From Paeniglutamicibacter antarcticus_C (GTDB lineage: Bacteria; Actinomycetota; Actinomycetes; Actinomycetales; Micrococcaceae), in the NCBI RefSeq assembly GCF_039544305.1, contig NZ_BAABLK010000028.1, positions 197,385 through 261,384 of the forward strand: a stretch of 64,000 nucleotides of DNA, read 5' to 3'. The notes under the pieces are model-generated. The model had not been told where the DNA came from. It searched no databases and was given only the letters and a program-made list of their open reading frames with translations. Within the stretch, counting starts at the first letter, position 1, and every line of letters starts with the position of its first letter. The position numbers and the translations under genes were made by a program. Positions 1 through 8,567 of the stretch are shown in pieces.

Positions 1-1
1 A

Positions 2-757
2 CCCTTTGGTATCGATGTTCCAGCGGCAGCGCAGTTCATCGAGGATGCGCTGGGAACGGTCCACGGGGTGGAGCTGTTGCGCCTGTCCAAGGCGCAGGCA
101 GCCACGCTGCTGGGCCACTACGGGATCCAGGTGCTGGAATCGGTGGGCTTCGATGACACCGAGGAGGCTGTCGCCGCCGCGCACCGGCTCGGCTGGCCCG
201 TGGCCATCAAGGCACGCGACGAGCACCTTCGCCACCGTCTGGACTTGGGCGGTGTGCGGCTGAACATCATCGACGAGGTTTCGCTGCGTTCGAACCTCGA
301 GCACATGGCCGAGGCGATGAGCCCCTATGCGGCCACCGAACTGGAGGTCCAGTCGATGGCACCGGCGGGGCAGGGGTGCGTGATCCGCGCGGTCGAGGAC
401 CCGCTGCTGGGGCCGGTTGTCTCCTTCGGGCTGGCCGGGGATGCGGTGAACCTGCTCGACGACTGGGCTCACGGAACCCCGCCGCTGACCGACACCGATC
501 TCTCGGACCTGGTACATGCCCCGCGGGCCGCGGCCAGGCTGCGCGGATACCAGGGACTGCCCGGGGTGGACCTGGCCGCGTTGGAAGACCTGCTGAACCG
601 TGTGGCGACGCTGAAGGACAACCATCCGGAGGTGTCCTTGGTGGAAATCAACCCGGTGATGGTAGCCACCTCCGGCACTACCGTGCTGGCGGTGGAAATC
701 TGTCTGGGCAACGCCGAGCAGCGCACCGATTCGGCCCGGCGGGCCATGAGCCACTGA
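2..757 (+). CDS. ATP-grasp domain of an NDP-forming acyl-CoA synthetase-type protein (5' partial)
   Basis: The frame is open from the first bases of the window, so the N-terminus lies outside. The visible part of about 250 residues resembles the ATP-grasp subdomain of ADP-forming acetyl-CoA synthetase-like proteins. It has the YGIQV entry segment, a LGWPVAIKA strand carrying the nucleotide-binding lysine, a GGVRLNI segment, and the C-terminal VEINPVMV strand that places metal-binding residues in this fold. In actinobacteria this domain often sits at the end of long proteins that also carry CoA-binding and sometimes GNAT acetyltransferase domains. Whether an acetyltransferase domain is present here cannot be seen. 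The next gene begins 31 bases downstream on the same strand. The family is fairly sure; the substrate is unknown. Confidence 0.75.
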   Translation, partial: PFGIDVPAAAQFIEDALGTVHGVELLRLSKAQAATLLGHYGIQVLESVGFDDTEEAVAAAHRLGWPVAIKARDEHLRHRLDLGGVRLNIIDEVSLRSNLEHMAEAMSPYAATELEVQSMAPAGQGCVIRAVEDPLLGPVVSFGLAGDAVNLLDDWAHGTPPLTDTDLSDLVHAPRAAARLRGYQGLPGVDLAALEDLLNRVATLKDNHPEVSLVEINPVMVATSGTTVLAVEICLGNAEQRTDSARRAMSH

Positions 758-788
758 GCAGTCGGCGCGCTTGGGTAGACTAGGGGGC

Positions 789-1466
789 ATGACCCCCCTT
801 TCTTCGGCTGCGAGCCCTGACCTGCAAACCGACCTCATCCGTGCCGGGTTCTACCCCAAAATCGTTGAGGACATCATTGACGAAGCACTCGACGGACGCA
901 AACCCGGGGCTCACCTGGTCCATCTGGAGACCCACTTCGACCAGCACGAGGTACACCGGCACATCACTGTTTTGGTGCTGGCCGAGGACATCCTGGTGGT
1001 CACCCACGTCGATGACCAGCAGCTGGATGAAAAGGGCAAGGAAATCATGGCCCAGATCTCCACCGAACTGGTCCAGCTTTCCAAGGTCACGACGGTGGCC
1101 ACCAGCTATGTCTACCACCAGCCACAGAACTACAGCACCGGTGATCCGGTCAAGGAATTGACAGTGGGCATCGCCTGGGCCGGCGCCCAGCGGATCGACC
1201 TTGCCCCGGCAGGCTGCGCTGACGCCGCCTGCGACGCCGACCACGGCTACACCGGCACCGCCCAGCAGGAAGACCTCGTGCTGCGCGTCAGCGCCGAGGC
1301 GGACGGGGTCAACGCAGTCACTGCTGCGCGGGGCTTTGCCACCGCCATGCGACGTGCCTCGGCGCCCCGGGGCACCGAGACCCGGAGCCCTGCCTCCCAG
1401 GCGTCCGCGACCGAGGTCCGCGGCCGCGTCAGCTCCCGCTTCGGCCGCAACACCCACCAGGGCTAG
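789..1466 (+). CDS. DUF5998 family protein
   Basis: This 225-residue protein resembles the actinobacterial DUF5998 family, which has no established biochemical role. The N-terminal two thirds is an alpha/beta domain with alternating hydrophobic strands (HITVLVLAEDILVVTHVDD, then VATSYVY). The last 40 residues are rich in Ser, Arg and Ala and probably disordered. I chose the ATG at 789; a GTG 18 bases upstream in frame is also possible. The gene lies 24 bases upstream of an alkaline-phosphatase-fold enzyme and the two are probably co-transcribed. No membrane segment or signal peptide is seen. Family assignment is from memory of the sequence pattern and genomic context. Confidence 0.7.
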   Translation: MTPLSSAASPDLQTDLIRAGFYPKIVEDIIDEALDGRKPGAHLVHLETHFDQHEVHRHITVLVLAEDILVVTHVDDQQLDEKGKEIMAQISTELVQLSKVTTVATSYVYHQPQNYSTGDPVKELTVGIAWAGAQRIDLAPAGCADAACDADHGYTGTAQQEDLVLRVSAEADGVNAVTAARGFATAMRRASAPRGTETRSPASQASATEVRGRVSSRFGRNTHQG

Positions 1467-1490
1467 GGCAGCAAGGGATCACCGCGCGTC

Positions 1491-2675
1491 GTGGCAACCA
1501 ACAGCAAAAACATCCCGTCCACCGCCTTGCCGGCGGCACCACCCTACGGGCGCAAGACCATCGCCGAACTGCTGCCCAGTGCAGCCGCGGCCTTGGGTGT
1601 GCCCGGGTTCGATAACCCGCTCTCGCTGCCGGCTGCCAACCGCATCTGCGTGGTGATGGTCGACGGACTGGGCAAGGCTTTGCTGCGGGCACGCGGAGGC
1701 CACGCCCCGTTCCTGCGCAAGCTCATGGAGAACTCGCAGACCCTGATGGCCGCGTTCCCGTCAACCACCGCCGCCTCGCTGGCTTCTTTTGGCACCGGGC
1801 TTCCCCCGGGACAACACGGGCTGGTGGGGTACGACGCAGTGGATCCGGCACGGCGCCGCGTGGTCAACCAGCTTGGCGGGTGGCCCAAGGATCTTGACCC
1901 CGTGGCCTGGCAACCCCACGCCACGGTCTTTGAACGGGCCGCGGCACACGGGGTTCACACCGCCACCGTCAGCCTGGGCCATTTCAAGGACTCGGCTCTG
2001 ACAAGCGCCGCATTGCGCGGCACCGAATTCATCCCCGCCGAATCCGCCCACGCCCGGGTGCGCACCACGTGCGAGACCCTGGCCGAACACCGCCGGGCAT
2101 TGGTCTACTGCTACTTCAACGAATTGGACAAGGCCGGCCACCGGCACGGCAAGGGCTCGGTCCAGTGGGGAAACGCGTTGGAGGACCTGGACTCGGCAAT
2201 GCGAACCCTGGCCTCCCGCGTCCCTGCCGGAACATTGCTGTTGCTGACCGCCGACCACGGGATGGTCGATATCGATGAAAAGTGGCGGATCGACTACTCC
2301 GAGTTCCCGGAGCTGGTGGACGAGGTCGAGCTGACCGCGGGGGAGCCGCGCGCCGTCCAGCTGCACTTCCGCCCCGGGTGCACCGCAGCCAAGCGCGAGG
2401 AGGTCGCACAGGCCTGGCGGGACCGCTTTGGCGCCAAGGCTTGGGTGCTTGGCCGCGAGGAAGCCATTGCCCACGGACTCTTTGGCGAGGTCGATGCATC
2501 GGTGCGCGAGCGCATCGGGGACCTGTTGGTCCTCGCGGCCGAGGACATTGCCTTCCTTGACGGGCGCCGGGTGAACCCCTCGGCGTTCTTGATGGTCGGC
2601 CAGCACGGGTCATTGACCCGGGTCGAGTGCGAGGTTCCCTTGTTGACCCTGGCACGTCCGGCAAACGCGAAATAA
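1491..2675 (+). CDS. Alkaline-phosphatase-superfamily phosphodiesterase / nucleotide pyrophosphatase
   Basis: This 394-residue metalloenzyme-like protein has the alkaline phosphatase superfamily arrangement. A first metal-binding VMVDGLG strand lies near residue 53, followed by the nucleophile region AFPSTTAASLASFGTG, where a Thr would carry the phospho-enzyme. YFNELDKAGHRHG, TADHGMVD and GQHGSLT supply the remaining Asp and His metal ligands. The pattern fits type I phosphodiesterases/nucleotide pyrophosphatases; the substrate cannot be told. No signal peptide is seen, so it is probably cytoplasmic. The start is a GTG at 1491, close behind the DUF5998 gene. A bidirectional terminator follows before the convergent sepH gene. 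Confidence 0.85.
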   Translation: MATNSKNIPSTALPAAPPYGRKTIAELLPSAAAALGVPGFDNPLSLPAANRICVVMVDGLGKALLRARGGHAPFLRKLMENSQTLMAAFPSTTAASLASFGTGLPPGQHGLVGYDAVDPARRRVVNQLGGWPKDLDPVAWQPHATVFERAAAHGVHTATVSLGHFKDSALTSAALRGTEFIPAESAHARVRTTCETLAEHRRALVYCYFNELDKAGHRHGKGSVQWGNALEDLDSAMRTLASRVPAGTLLLLTADHGMVDIDEKWRIDYSEFPELVDEVELTAGEPRAVQLHFRPGCTAAKREEVAQAWRDRFGAKAWVLGREEAIAHGLFGEVDASVRERIGDLLVLAAEDIAFLDGRRVNPSAFLMVGQHGSLTRVECEVPLLTLARPANAK

Positions 2676-2684
2676 CCACATAGC

Positions 2685-2733
2685 AAAGGCCCGGTCAAGG
2701 ATGGGAAGGAATTCCGCCCTCGACCGGGCCTTT
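2685..2733. terminator. Bidirectional rho-independent terminator between phosphodiesterase gene and sepH
   Basis: A 12-bp perfect stem, AAAGGCCCGGTC pairing with GACCGGGCCTTT, encloses a 25-base loop. The A-run and T-run at its ends allow termination in both directions. It sits between two convergent genes. Confidence 0.8.
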
Positions 2734-2763
2734 CGTTTCCTGTGGGCCGATGGGCCCGATGGT

Positions 2764-3849
2764 TCAGTCGTTGTTGTTGCGGCGCCCGAAGACGATTTCG
2801 TCCCAGCTGGGAACCGACGAGCGCCTGGCCTTTTTCTTGCCGCCGGTTTCCTCCTCACCGGAGGAATCCTCGCCTCCGGCTGCTGCCTCGGGGGCTGCCG
2901 GCTGGGGTGAAGGAACCAGTGAGATGGACGTGGTGCGCGTGCTGACGCCGTCATAGAGCCGGGGCAGGCCATCGTCCAAAGGTTCTGGGCCCGCTAACCG
3001 CGGGTCGTCCTCGGGGTGCGGCGAACGCGAAAGCATCGAGGCCAGCGCGTCGTCGCTTTCCTCGTCGATGCCCAGACGCTGTCCACGGCGTGCGCTGAGC
3101 ACGTCCAGCAGTTGTTCGGAGTCGGCAACGGCGGACTCGTAATCCACGTCGTCGGCGTCGGCCTCGACATCAAAGGGGTGGTCCGCCACGGCGGTCAGGC
3201 GACGGGCACCGACAGGGGCATCGAGCGGTTCAAGCTCGCTGAGCACCTGGGCCCACCGGTTGGCGTTCTGCAAAGACTTGCGGTTTGGGTGGAACGACCA
3301 TTTGGCCACGGAGTCCTCGTTGCCAGGATCCAGGGAGATGCTCGTGTCGGATTCGGGAAGCTCGAAGCGGGCAACGACCTCCCACGAGCCATCGGATGCA
3401 CGCCATGCATCCCAGGTAACAGACTCGCTCTCGATGCCGAGGCTATGGATCCTGTAGGCAACCATTTCGCCTAGGTTCGCCGGTTCCTCGCCAAAGATGC
3501 TGCGGTATCCGTCATGGGTCTGCGGGGCCGAGACCTCGACGTTTCGGGCCTGCGAAGCAATGTACTCTCGCTCGGCCAAAACCGGGCCCTCGTAACGCAT
3601 GATGCGTTCCAGCGGCATGCCGGACTCCGCCGCGACCTCGTCTGCGGTGGCGCCGGAGCGGATCCTGGTCTGGATCTCGCGGGGCGACAGCGGGGCTACC
3701 GGGGTCTCTGAACGATCGGCCCGGGCAGCTCGGGTCAATGCACTGCGAAGCGCTTCATCGATGGGCAGCTCAAAGCTGTTGCCATCCTTGCTGCTCAGCT
3801 GCAGGCTCTCACCGTTCTCGTGGATGCCCACCAGTCGGAGTTGACGCAT
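2764..3849 (-). CDS. sepH: Septation protein SepH
   Basis: This 361-residue protein matches SepH (formerly DUF3071), an actinobacterial cell-division factor that in Streptomyces and mycobacteria binds FtsZ and stimulates its assembly. The N-terminal ~170 residues start with MRQLRLVGIHENGESL. They contain the helix-turn-helix-like stretch PLSPREIQTRIRSGATADEV and the GMPLERIMRYEGPVLAER helix. A long acidic, low-complexity linker follows. The C-terminus is basic (KKKARR) and ends with the short conserved SSVPSWDEIVFG motif. I start at the ATG at 3849, preceded by GGAGGAT, rather than five codons upstream. It is divergent from the DUF4193 gene, an order kept across many actinobacteria. Confidence 0.93.
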   Translation of the reverse strand: MRQLRLVGIHENGESLQLSSKDGNSFELPIDEALRSALTRAARADRSETPVAPLSPREIQTRIRSGATADEVAAESGMPLERIMRYEGPVLAEREYIASQARNVEVSAPQTHDGYRSIFGEEPANLGEMVAYRIHSLGIESESVTWDAWRASDGSWEVVARFELPESDTSISLDPGNEDSVAKWSFHPNRKSLQNANRWAQVLSELEPLDAPVGARRLTAVADHPFDVEADADDVDYESAVADSEQLLDVLSARRGQRLGIDEESDDALASMLSRSPHPEDDPRLAGPEPLDDGLPRLYDGVSTRTTSISLVPSPQPAAPEAAAGGEDSSGEEETGGKKKARRSSVPSWDEIVFGRRNNND

Positions 3850-4181
3850 GACTATCCTCCACAAACCGTCGTATTATGGGTAAAACTCTGCCACCTGCAC
3901 CGCCAATTACCTAAGAGGTGCCTAGGTGTGGCGCGGCCGGGCTTCATGATATTTCCCACTGCCGGGCGCAAAGCCGGTAAAATGCTGGTCAGGTAACCCG
4001 GGATCGGGCCCGAAGATGCAATGATAAGCAGGCCGTGGACCGCCGGGCACAAAAATGACCGTTTCCACGTTGAATCATAGGCGCATCCAAACGCGTGGAT
4101 TGGCCATGTGGCCAAGACCGGTTCCCATGGGGACCCAATACGAACAAGAGCTTGAACCAAGCGGAGTGTGAAGAAGCAACT
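3850..4181. promoter_or_regulatory. Divergent intergenic region, sepH / DUF4193
   Basis: These 332 bases separate two divergent genes and must hold both promoters. On the minus strand a CATAAT hexamer lies about 20 bases before the sepH start, with a GGAGGAT ribosome site next to the ATG. I see no convincing -35 partner and no small gene. Confidence 0.35.
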
Positions 4182-4484
4182 ATGGCAACCGATTACGATG
4201 CACCTCGAAGGCATGCCGGAAAAGAGGGGCAACCCGAGCCCGCTCCGGAACTGAAGGCGCAACGAAACACCAACGCCTCGAACCTGATCGACGAGGACGA
4301 GGGGGCACTGGCGGATAGCTACGAGCTGCCCGGTGCGGATCTCTCCGGCGAGGAACTCCAGGTAATGGTGCATTCGGCCCAGGCCGACGAGTTCACCTGT
4401 GCCTCGTGCTTCCTGGTGCGGCACCGTTCGCAAATCGCCCTGGAAAAGAACGGGGTGCTTTACTGCACCGACTGCGAAGGCTAG
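4182..4484 (+). CDS. DUF4193 family zinc-ribbon-like small protein
   Basis: This 100-residue acidic protein corresponds to DUF4193 (M. tuberculosis Rv2699c type). The C-terminus carries two CxxC knuckles, CASC and CTDC, about 23 residues apart, suggesting a small zinc ribbon. The first half is polar and acidic and probably disordered until the DLSGEELQVMV helix. The function is unknown. The start at 4182 follows a GAAGAAG-like ribosome site; longer in-frame extensions run into the intergenic region and are unlikely. The gene is followed by a strong terminator, so it is probably monocistronic. Its abundance of acidic residues recalls RNA polymerase-binding small proteins, but that is speculation. 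Confidence 0.85.
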   Translation: MATDYDAPRRHAGKEGQPEPAPELKAQRNTNASNLIDEDEGALADSYELPGADLSGEELQVMVHSAQADEFTCASCFLVRHRSQIALEKNGVLYCTDCEG

Positions 4485-4550
4485 CCAACCAGCGAATGAG
4501 GCATTGCCCTTTCTGCGGATAAATTCCCGCAGGGGACCGTGGCGCCAACC

Positions 4551-4616
4551 AAAAAGCGCCCGCCAACCTTCAATTCCCGTTTCATAGCGGGTTCTTGAAG
4601 TTGGCGGGCGCTTTTT
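4551..4616. terminator. Strong bidirectional terminator between DUF4193 and DUF3093 genes
   Basis: A 17-bp perfect stem, AAAAAGCGCCCGCCAAC with its complement, continues through CTTCAA/TTGAAG with one bulge and closes on CCCG/CGGG. A-run and T-run ends allow termination from both convergent genes. Confidence 0.88.
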
Positions 4617-4637
4617 GCGATCCTGGCCGGGGAACTG

Positions 4638-5189
4638 CTAGGCCGATTCGGTCTCTGCACTGTTATCTGGGGAGGCGGGGGTGTCAGCTTCGTCGGACTG
4701 CGGCACCTCGCGGTATTGGACCATCAGGCCGCCCAGTGCCGCGGTAAGCTCCTCGGGGCGCCGGGTTGAAGTGATCCAGTAGGGGGTGGCATCGCGCTCA
4801 TCGGTGATCTCGATGCGCACCACGGGATCGATCCAGCCACGCAGGCACATGAAGGCAATGCCGTTAAGGCCCGGGCCGCGCTGGTGGTAGGCTGCGGCGC
4901 CGCGGTAGCCGGTGACTTCGCCAACGAACTCCCGTTCGATGCTCGCCCGTCCCACGCGCACGTTGTGTTCGTCGATTTCGATGGTGGGGGTGCTCATGAT
5001 CAGGGCGAAGGCGATCAGGCCAAGAGCAATCACGCCGGCGACGATACCCCAGCGGATACCGATCGGCATGAAGGCCACGGCGGCGGTGCCGCCCAGCCCC
5101 AGCGTGACGACCCAGATCCACCATGCGGGCCAGAGCTTCTCGCGGTAAGTGGTGGGGGAGGAATGCGGGGGTGAAGAGTTCTCGGCCAT
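4638..5189 (-). CDS. DUF3093 family membrane protein
   Basis: This 183-residue protein matches DUF3093 (Rv2698 type). Two adjacent hydrophobic helices (about residues 22-42 and 48-66, around WWIWVVTLGLGGTAAV and GVIALGLIAFALIM) anchor a cytoplasmic C-terminal domain with PH-like strands. The C-terminal domain includes IEIDEHNVRVGR and the conserved WITSTRRPEEL near the end. The role is unknown. I start at the ATG at 5189 (MAENSS); another ATG lies four codons upstream. It is divergent from dut, the same arrangement as in mycobacteria, and the ~135 bases between presumably hold both promoters. Confidence 0.85.
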   Translation of the reverse strand: MAENSSPPHSSPTTYREKLWPAWWIWVVTLGLGGTAAVAFMPIGIRWGIVAGVIALGLIAFALIMSTPTIEIDEHNVRVGRASIEREFVGEVTGYRGAAAYHQRGPGLNGIAFMCLRGWIDPVVRIEITDERDATPYWITSTRRPEELTAALGGLMVQYREVPQSDEADTPASPDNSAETESA

Positions 5190-5325
5190 GTCTTCAAGCA
5201 TAGGCGGTGGCGTGTGCCTTGCCTGCCATCGGCCAGGGATGCGAGGGACTAGAATCGGTGTAGAAGCCCCAAGGTCCGCAGAGCGGCCCGCGGAACAAAC
5301 CTCAACCCCCGGGAGTGGAAAACAC

Positions 5326-5796
5326 ATGTCCGAATCCAGTGTCGATGTCGCCCTGAAAATGCTTGACCCGGAACTTCCTGTTCCGAGTTACGCCCATGAG
5401 GGGGATGCTGGAGCCGACCTGTGCGCCCGCGAGGACCTCACCTTGGCGCCCGGGGAGCGTGCGCTGGTTCCCACCGGCGTCGCCCTAGCGCTGCCCAACG
5501 GATTCGTCGGGCTGGTCCACCCCCGCTCCGGCCTTGCCACCAAGCACGGCTTGACCGTGGTCAATGCCCCGGGAACGGTCGATGCCGGGTACCGTGGTGA
5601 GTTGAAAGTCACGTTGTTGAACACGGATGCAACCACCCCGATCGTCCTGAAGCGCGGGGACCGCATCGCCCAGCTGGTGATCCAGAAGGTCGAACGGGCC
5701 CGTTTCATCCAGGTCCAGGAACTTGGCGACACTTCCCGCGGCGCCGGCGGATTTGGTTCGACCGGCGGATTCGAAGCCGTGCCCACCAGCCACTAG
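5326..5796 (+). CDS. dut: dUTP diphosphatase
   Basis: This 156-residue trimeric-type dUTPase hydrolyses dUTP to dUMP and pyrophosphate, keeping uracil out of DNA and feeding thymidylate synthesis. All five family motifs are visible in order: HEGDAGADL, HPRSGLATK, NAPGTVDAGYRGE with the catalytic Asp, RGDRIAQLV, and the C-terminal glycine-rich RGAGGFGSTG arm that closes over the substrate. The ATG at 5326 gives the usual length; the long in-frame upstream extension is not conserved. DUF3710 follows 56 bases later on the same strand. Confidence 0.97.
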   Translation: MSESSVDVALKMLDPELPVPSYAHEGDAGADLCAREDLTLAPGERALVPTGVALALPNGFVGLVHPRSGLATKHGLTVVNAPGTVDAGYRGELKVTLLNTDATTPIVLKRGDRIAQLVIQKVERARFIQVQELGDTSRGAGGFGSTGGFEAVPTSH

Positions 5797-5852
5797 CCGC
5801 ATCGGTCCGCACCCCGCGTTTCGCGCACCGACACAGCAAGAAAGCAACTTAG

Positions 5853-6665
5853 ATGATTTTCAAGCGTAAGAAGAAGGCCGCCGAAGAGCCTCAGGCCGAC
5901 CAGACGATCGCCGGGCTCAACGCGACGGCCTCCACCGAGGCAACGGCAACGCAGGCGGCAGCCAAGGCCCAGCCGGCCACCGAGGCCGAAGCCAAGGACG
6001 TTGCCGCGGAGGTACCCGCAACCGACCAGGCTCTGCGCGACACCTCGGAGGGACCCTTTGACGGTGACGACTTCGAGGACCACGACGGCTACCTGGATTT
6101 GGGGGCACTGCTGATCAAGCCGGTACCCGGTCTCCAGCTTCGCCTGGAAGTGGAGGAATCCACCCAGCGGGTCATTGCGGTGGCACTGGAAATCGGTGGC
6201 TCGCGGATGCAGCTGCAGGTTTTCGCGGCTCCCAAGACCGATAACCTGTGGCCGGGGATCTCCACCCAGATCGCCACCGGGATTGCCGACCAGGGAGGGG
6301 AAACAGAGACGGTTCCTGGGCGCTTCGGCAACGAACTGTTGGCCCGTGTGCCCCAAGAGGCACCCGATGGCCGCAAGGGCTATGTGGTCCTGCGCTTCCT
6401 GGGCGTCGATGGGCCGCGCTGGTTCCTGCGGGCCGTGATCGGCGGTGCTGCGTTGACCGACGCGGTCGAATCTAAGGCCATGGAAGACGCGCTGGCCCAA
6501 GTGGTCGTGGTTCGTGGCGACACCCCGATGCCCCCGACCGAACTGCTGGCCCTGACGGTGCCATCCGGGGCATTGGCCCGTACGGAGCCTGAACCCGAGG
6601 CGGACAAGCAAGGCGAAGACACCGAGCGTCCCGAACGCGGCCCGGAAATCACCTCGATCGGTTAA
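5853..6665 (+). CDS. DUF3710 family protein
   Basis: This 270-residue protein matches DUF3710 (Rv2696c type), conserved next to dut in actinobacteria and of unknown function. A basic KRKKK start leads into an Ala/Glu-rich linker to about residue 60, then GPFDGDDFEDHDGYLDLGAL and a beta-rich domain (LQLRLEVEE, MQLQVFAAPK, GYVVLRFLGVDGPRWFLRAVI). No catalytic motif or membrane helix is seen. The OB-fold gene begins seven bases after its stop, so the two are almost certainly translated from one message. Confidence 0.85.
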   Translation: MIFKRKKKAAEEPQADQTIAGLNATASTEATATQAAAKAQPATEAEAKDVAAEVPATDQALRDTSEGPFDGDDFEDHDGYLDLGALLIKPVPGLQLRLEVEESTQRVIAVALEIGGSRMQLQVFAAPKTDNLWPGISTQIATGIADQGGETETVPGRFGNELLARVPQEAPDGRKGYVVLRFLGVDGPRWFLRAVIGGAALTDAVESKAMEDALAQVVVVRGDTPMPPTELLALTVPSGALARTEPEPEADKQGEDTERPERGPEITSIG

Positions 6666-6671
6666 CCCAAG

Positions 6672-7091
6672 GTGCCCAAGGACAAGCCGCTGAAGACCAA
6701 GCGCGGCCAGCAGCAACAGCAGCCGGTCTGGGCCCTCCAGGGCGTACCGGAGACCTCGGACCCCAGTGGTCTGCTGCGGATCTCCTCGCTGGCCGAGCTC
6801 CCGGTGCGTGGGCGCATCGCCCACCGCGGCTACGTCGAATCCATGACGATCCTTCCGCCGCAGCAGGCCCCGGCGTTCATCGTGACGATCGTTGACCGTC
6901 CGGCACCTCCGGGGGGAAGGCGCAGCGCCGTGCCGCACCTGCATCTGATCTTCGTGGGCCAACGCAGGGTCCCGGGAGTGGTGGCCGGATCCCGACTGCA
7001 CTACGAAGGCATGGTCGCAACGATCGACTCGGTGCCCACGATCTTCAACCCGCGCTACGAGATCCTGCCCGAACGCGCGGCGGAAAAGTAG
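6672..7091 (+). CDS. OB-fold nucleic-acid-binding domain protein
   Basis: This 139-residue protein, starting at a GTG, corresponds to the small OB-fold protein of the Rv2694c type. After a basic, Gln-rich N-terminus (KTKRGQQQQQP) come five likely beta strands, from VRGRIAHRGYVESM to FNPRYEIL, with the RGRIxHRGxVESM entry strand typical of these OB folds. It probably binds single-stranded nucleic acid, but its target is not known. It lies between DUF3710 and DUF3159 in a tight same-strand group beginning with dut. Confidence 0.8.
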   Translation: MPKDKPLKTKRGQQQQQPVWALQGVPETSDPSGLLRISSLAELPVRGRIAHRGYVESMTILPPQQAPAFIVTIVDRPAPPGGRRSAVPHLHLIFVGQRRVPGVVAGSRLHYEGMVATIDSVPTIFNPRYEILPERAAEK

Positions 7092-7153
7092 CACCGGCCA
7101 CCAGCCGGGGCTTCCCACCCACAGCAAACGCCTCCAAGGACAAAGAATCAGCC

Positions 7154-7867
7154 ATGAGCGAGCACAGCGAAGAAACACCCAACCCAGAGGACACCGGTCC
7201 CGACGCCCAAGACGTGGCACGGAGGATCGGCGCCAATGCGGGGATCGAGCGCCGCGGGGACGGACAGATCGATGTCCTGAAGACCGTCGGCGGGGGGCGT
7301 GGACTCATCGAGTCGCTGTTGCCCGGCCTGGTGTTCCTGGTCATCTTCACCGTGTGGCAGGAACTGAACGTGGCGTTGGTCGCCTCGGTGGCGGTGGCCG
7401 TCGTGTTCACCATTGCGCGCCTGGTACGCCGAGGAACCCTCACCCAGGCGCTCACCGGCCTGGTCGGGGTCGCGATTTGCGCGATTTTCTCCCGGGTCAC
7501 CGGGGAAGCCAAGGACTACTACGTTCCCGGTTTTTACACCAACCTTGCCTATAGCGCGGCGTTGGTGATCTCCATCCTGGTTCGCTGGCCCCTGATGGGC
7601 GTGATCTTCGGGTTCATTCGCCAGGAAAACACCGAATGGCGTTCCAGCAAGACGCGCACCAAGCAGTACGCCTGGGCCACTTGGATCGTGGTGGCGGTCT
7701 TCGTCGGCCGCTTGGCCGTCCAGGTCCCGCTCTATTTTGCCGACAATGTTCCGGCGCTTGGCGCGGCACGCCTGGCGATGGGCGTGCCGCTCTACGCCGC
7801 GGGGCTGTGGGTCGCCTGGATGGTTTCCCGCCCGCTCGCCGCGCCAAAGACCAGCGAGGGGCTCTAA
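7154..7867 (+). CDS. DUF3159 family integral membrane protein
   Basis: This 237-residue protein matches DUF3159 (Rv2693c type). After a polar N-terminus of about 50 residues there are roughly five to six membrane helices (for example LLPGLVFLVIFTVWQ, VALVASVAVAVVFTIA, SAALVISILVRWPLMGVIFG and WATWIVVAVFVGRLAVQ). A charged loop, RQENTEWRSSKTRTKQY, lies between them and is characteristic of the family. The function is unknown, but its fixed position next to the TrkA genes suggests a link to ion homeostasis. It ends 16 bases from the convergent trkA gene. Confidence 0.85.
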   Translation: MSEHSEETPNPEDTGPDAQDVARRIGANAGIERRGDGQIDVLKTVGGGRGLIESLLPGLVFLVIFTVWQELNVALVASVAVAVVFTIARLVRRGTLTQALTGLVGVAICAIFSRVTGEAKDYYVPGFYTNLAYSAALVISILVRWPLMGVIFGFIRQENTEWRSSKTRTKQYAWATWIVVAVFVGRLAVQVPLYFADNVPALGAARLAMGVPLYAAGLWVAWMVSRPLAAPKTSEGL

Positions 7868-7883
7868 CCCCAACGGTCGTTGG

Positions 7884-8558
7884 CTACTGGTTCTCGGGTT
7901 CGGAGTTGCGTAACACGGACCGCAACTGGTCCTCGGCCACGATCGTTGTCACGAAGAACAACTCGTCCCCACCCTCGATGACGTCATCGAGGCTTGGTGT
8001 CAGCGGGATGTCATCGCGTAGGATCGCCACCACGGTGGCATCGGCGGGCCACGGAACCGATCCGATGGTGCGCCCGATCAGCTTTGAATCATGGGGCACC
8101 GTGAATTCCACCATCGAGACAACCCCTGATTGCAGGGTCATCAGGCGCACCAGGTCACCGATCTCCACTGCTTCTTCGACCAGCGCGGTCATCAGGCGCG
8201 GCGTGCTCACCGCGACGTCCACGCCCCAGGCGTCATCGAACATCCAGTCGTTCTTCGGGTTGTTGACCCGGCCTACGGTGCGCCCGACGCCAAACTCGCT
8301 CTTGGCCAGCAAGGACACCACCAGGTTGACTTTGTCGTCCCCGGTGGCGGAGACCACCACATCGACCTCGGAGAGCTTGGCTTCCTTGAGCACCGAGAGT
8401 TCGCAGGCGTCCCCGAAGAGCCAGCGTGCGCCTTGGACCCCGGCACGGGCAACGACCTCGGGCTTTTCATCGATGAGCAGCACCTCGTGCCCGTTGATGA
8501 TCAGCTCCTTGGCAATGGAACTTCCCACGGATCCCGCTCCGGCAATCATGACCTTCAT
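7884..8558 (-). CDS. TrkA family potassium uptake regulatory protein (CeoC type)
   Basis: This 224-residue cytoplasmic protein has an N-terminal TrkA_N/RCK Rossmann domain, with the nucleotide loop GAGSVGSS and the acidic strand end LLIDEKPE that selects NAD. A C-terminal TrkA_C domain runs from about residue 140. Such subunits gate Trk/Ktr-type potassium channels by sensing NAD(H) or ATP/ADP. It is the second gene of a pair with another TrkA protein 10 bases upstream, matching mycobacterial ceoB-ceoC. The membrane partner is not evident in this window, although an APC transporter is divergently encoded next door. Confidence 0.9.
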   Translation of the reverse strand: MKVMIAGAGSVGSSIAKELIINGHEVLLIDEKPEVVARAGVQGARWLFGDACELSVLKEAKLSEVDVVVSATGDDKVNLVVSLLAKSEFGVGRTVGRVNNPKNDWMFDDAWGVDVAVSTPRLMTALVEEAVEIGDLVRLMTLQSGVVSMVEFTVPHDSKLIGRTIGSVPWPADATVVAILRDDIPLTPSLDDVIEGGDELFFVTTIVAEDQLRSVLRNSEPENQ

Positions 8559-8567
8559 TACTACACT

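Noticed and set aside
5793..7220. Long minus-strand open frame opposite DUF3710 and the OB-fold gene
   Set aside because: It is antisense to three well-supported genes and has the Arg/Gly/His-rich composition of a shadow frame in GC-rich DNA.
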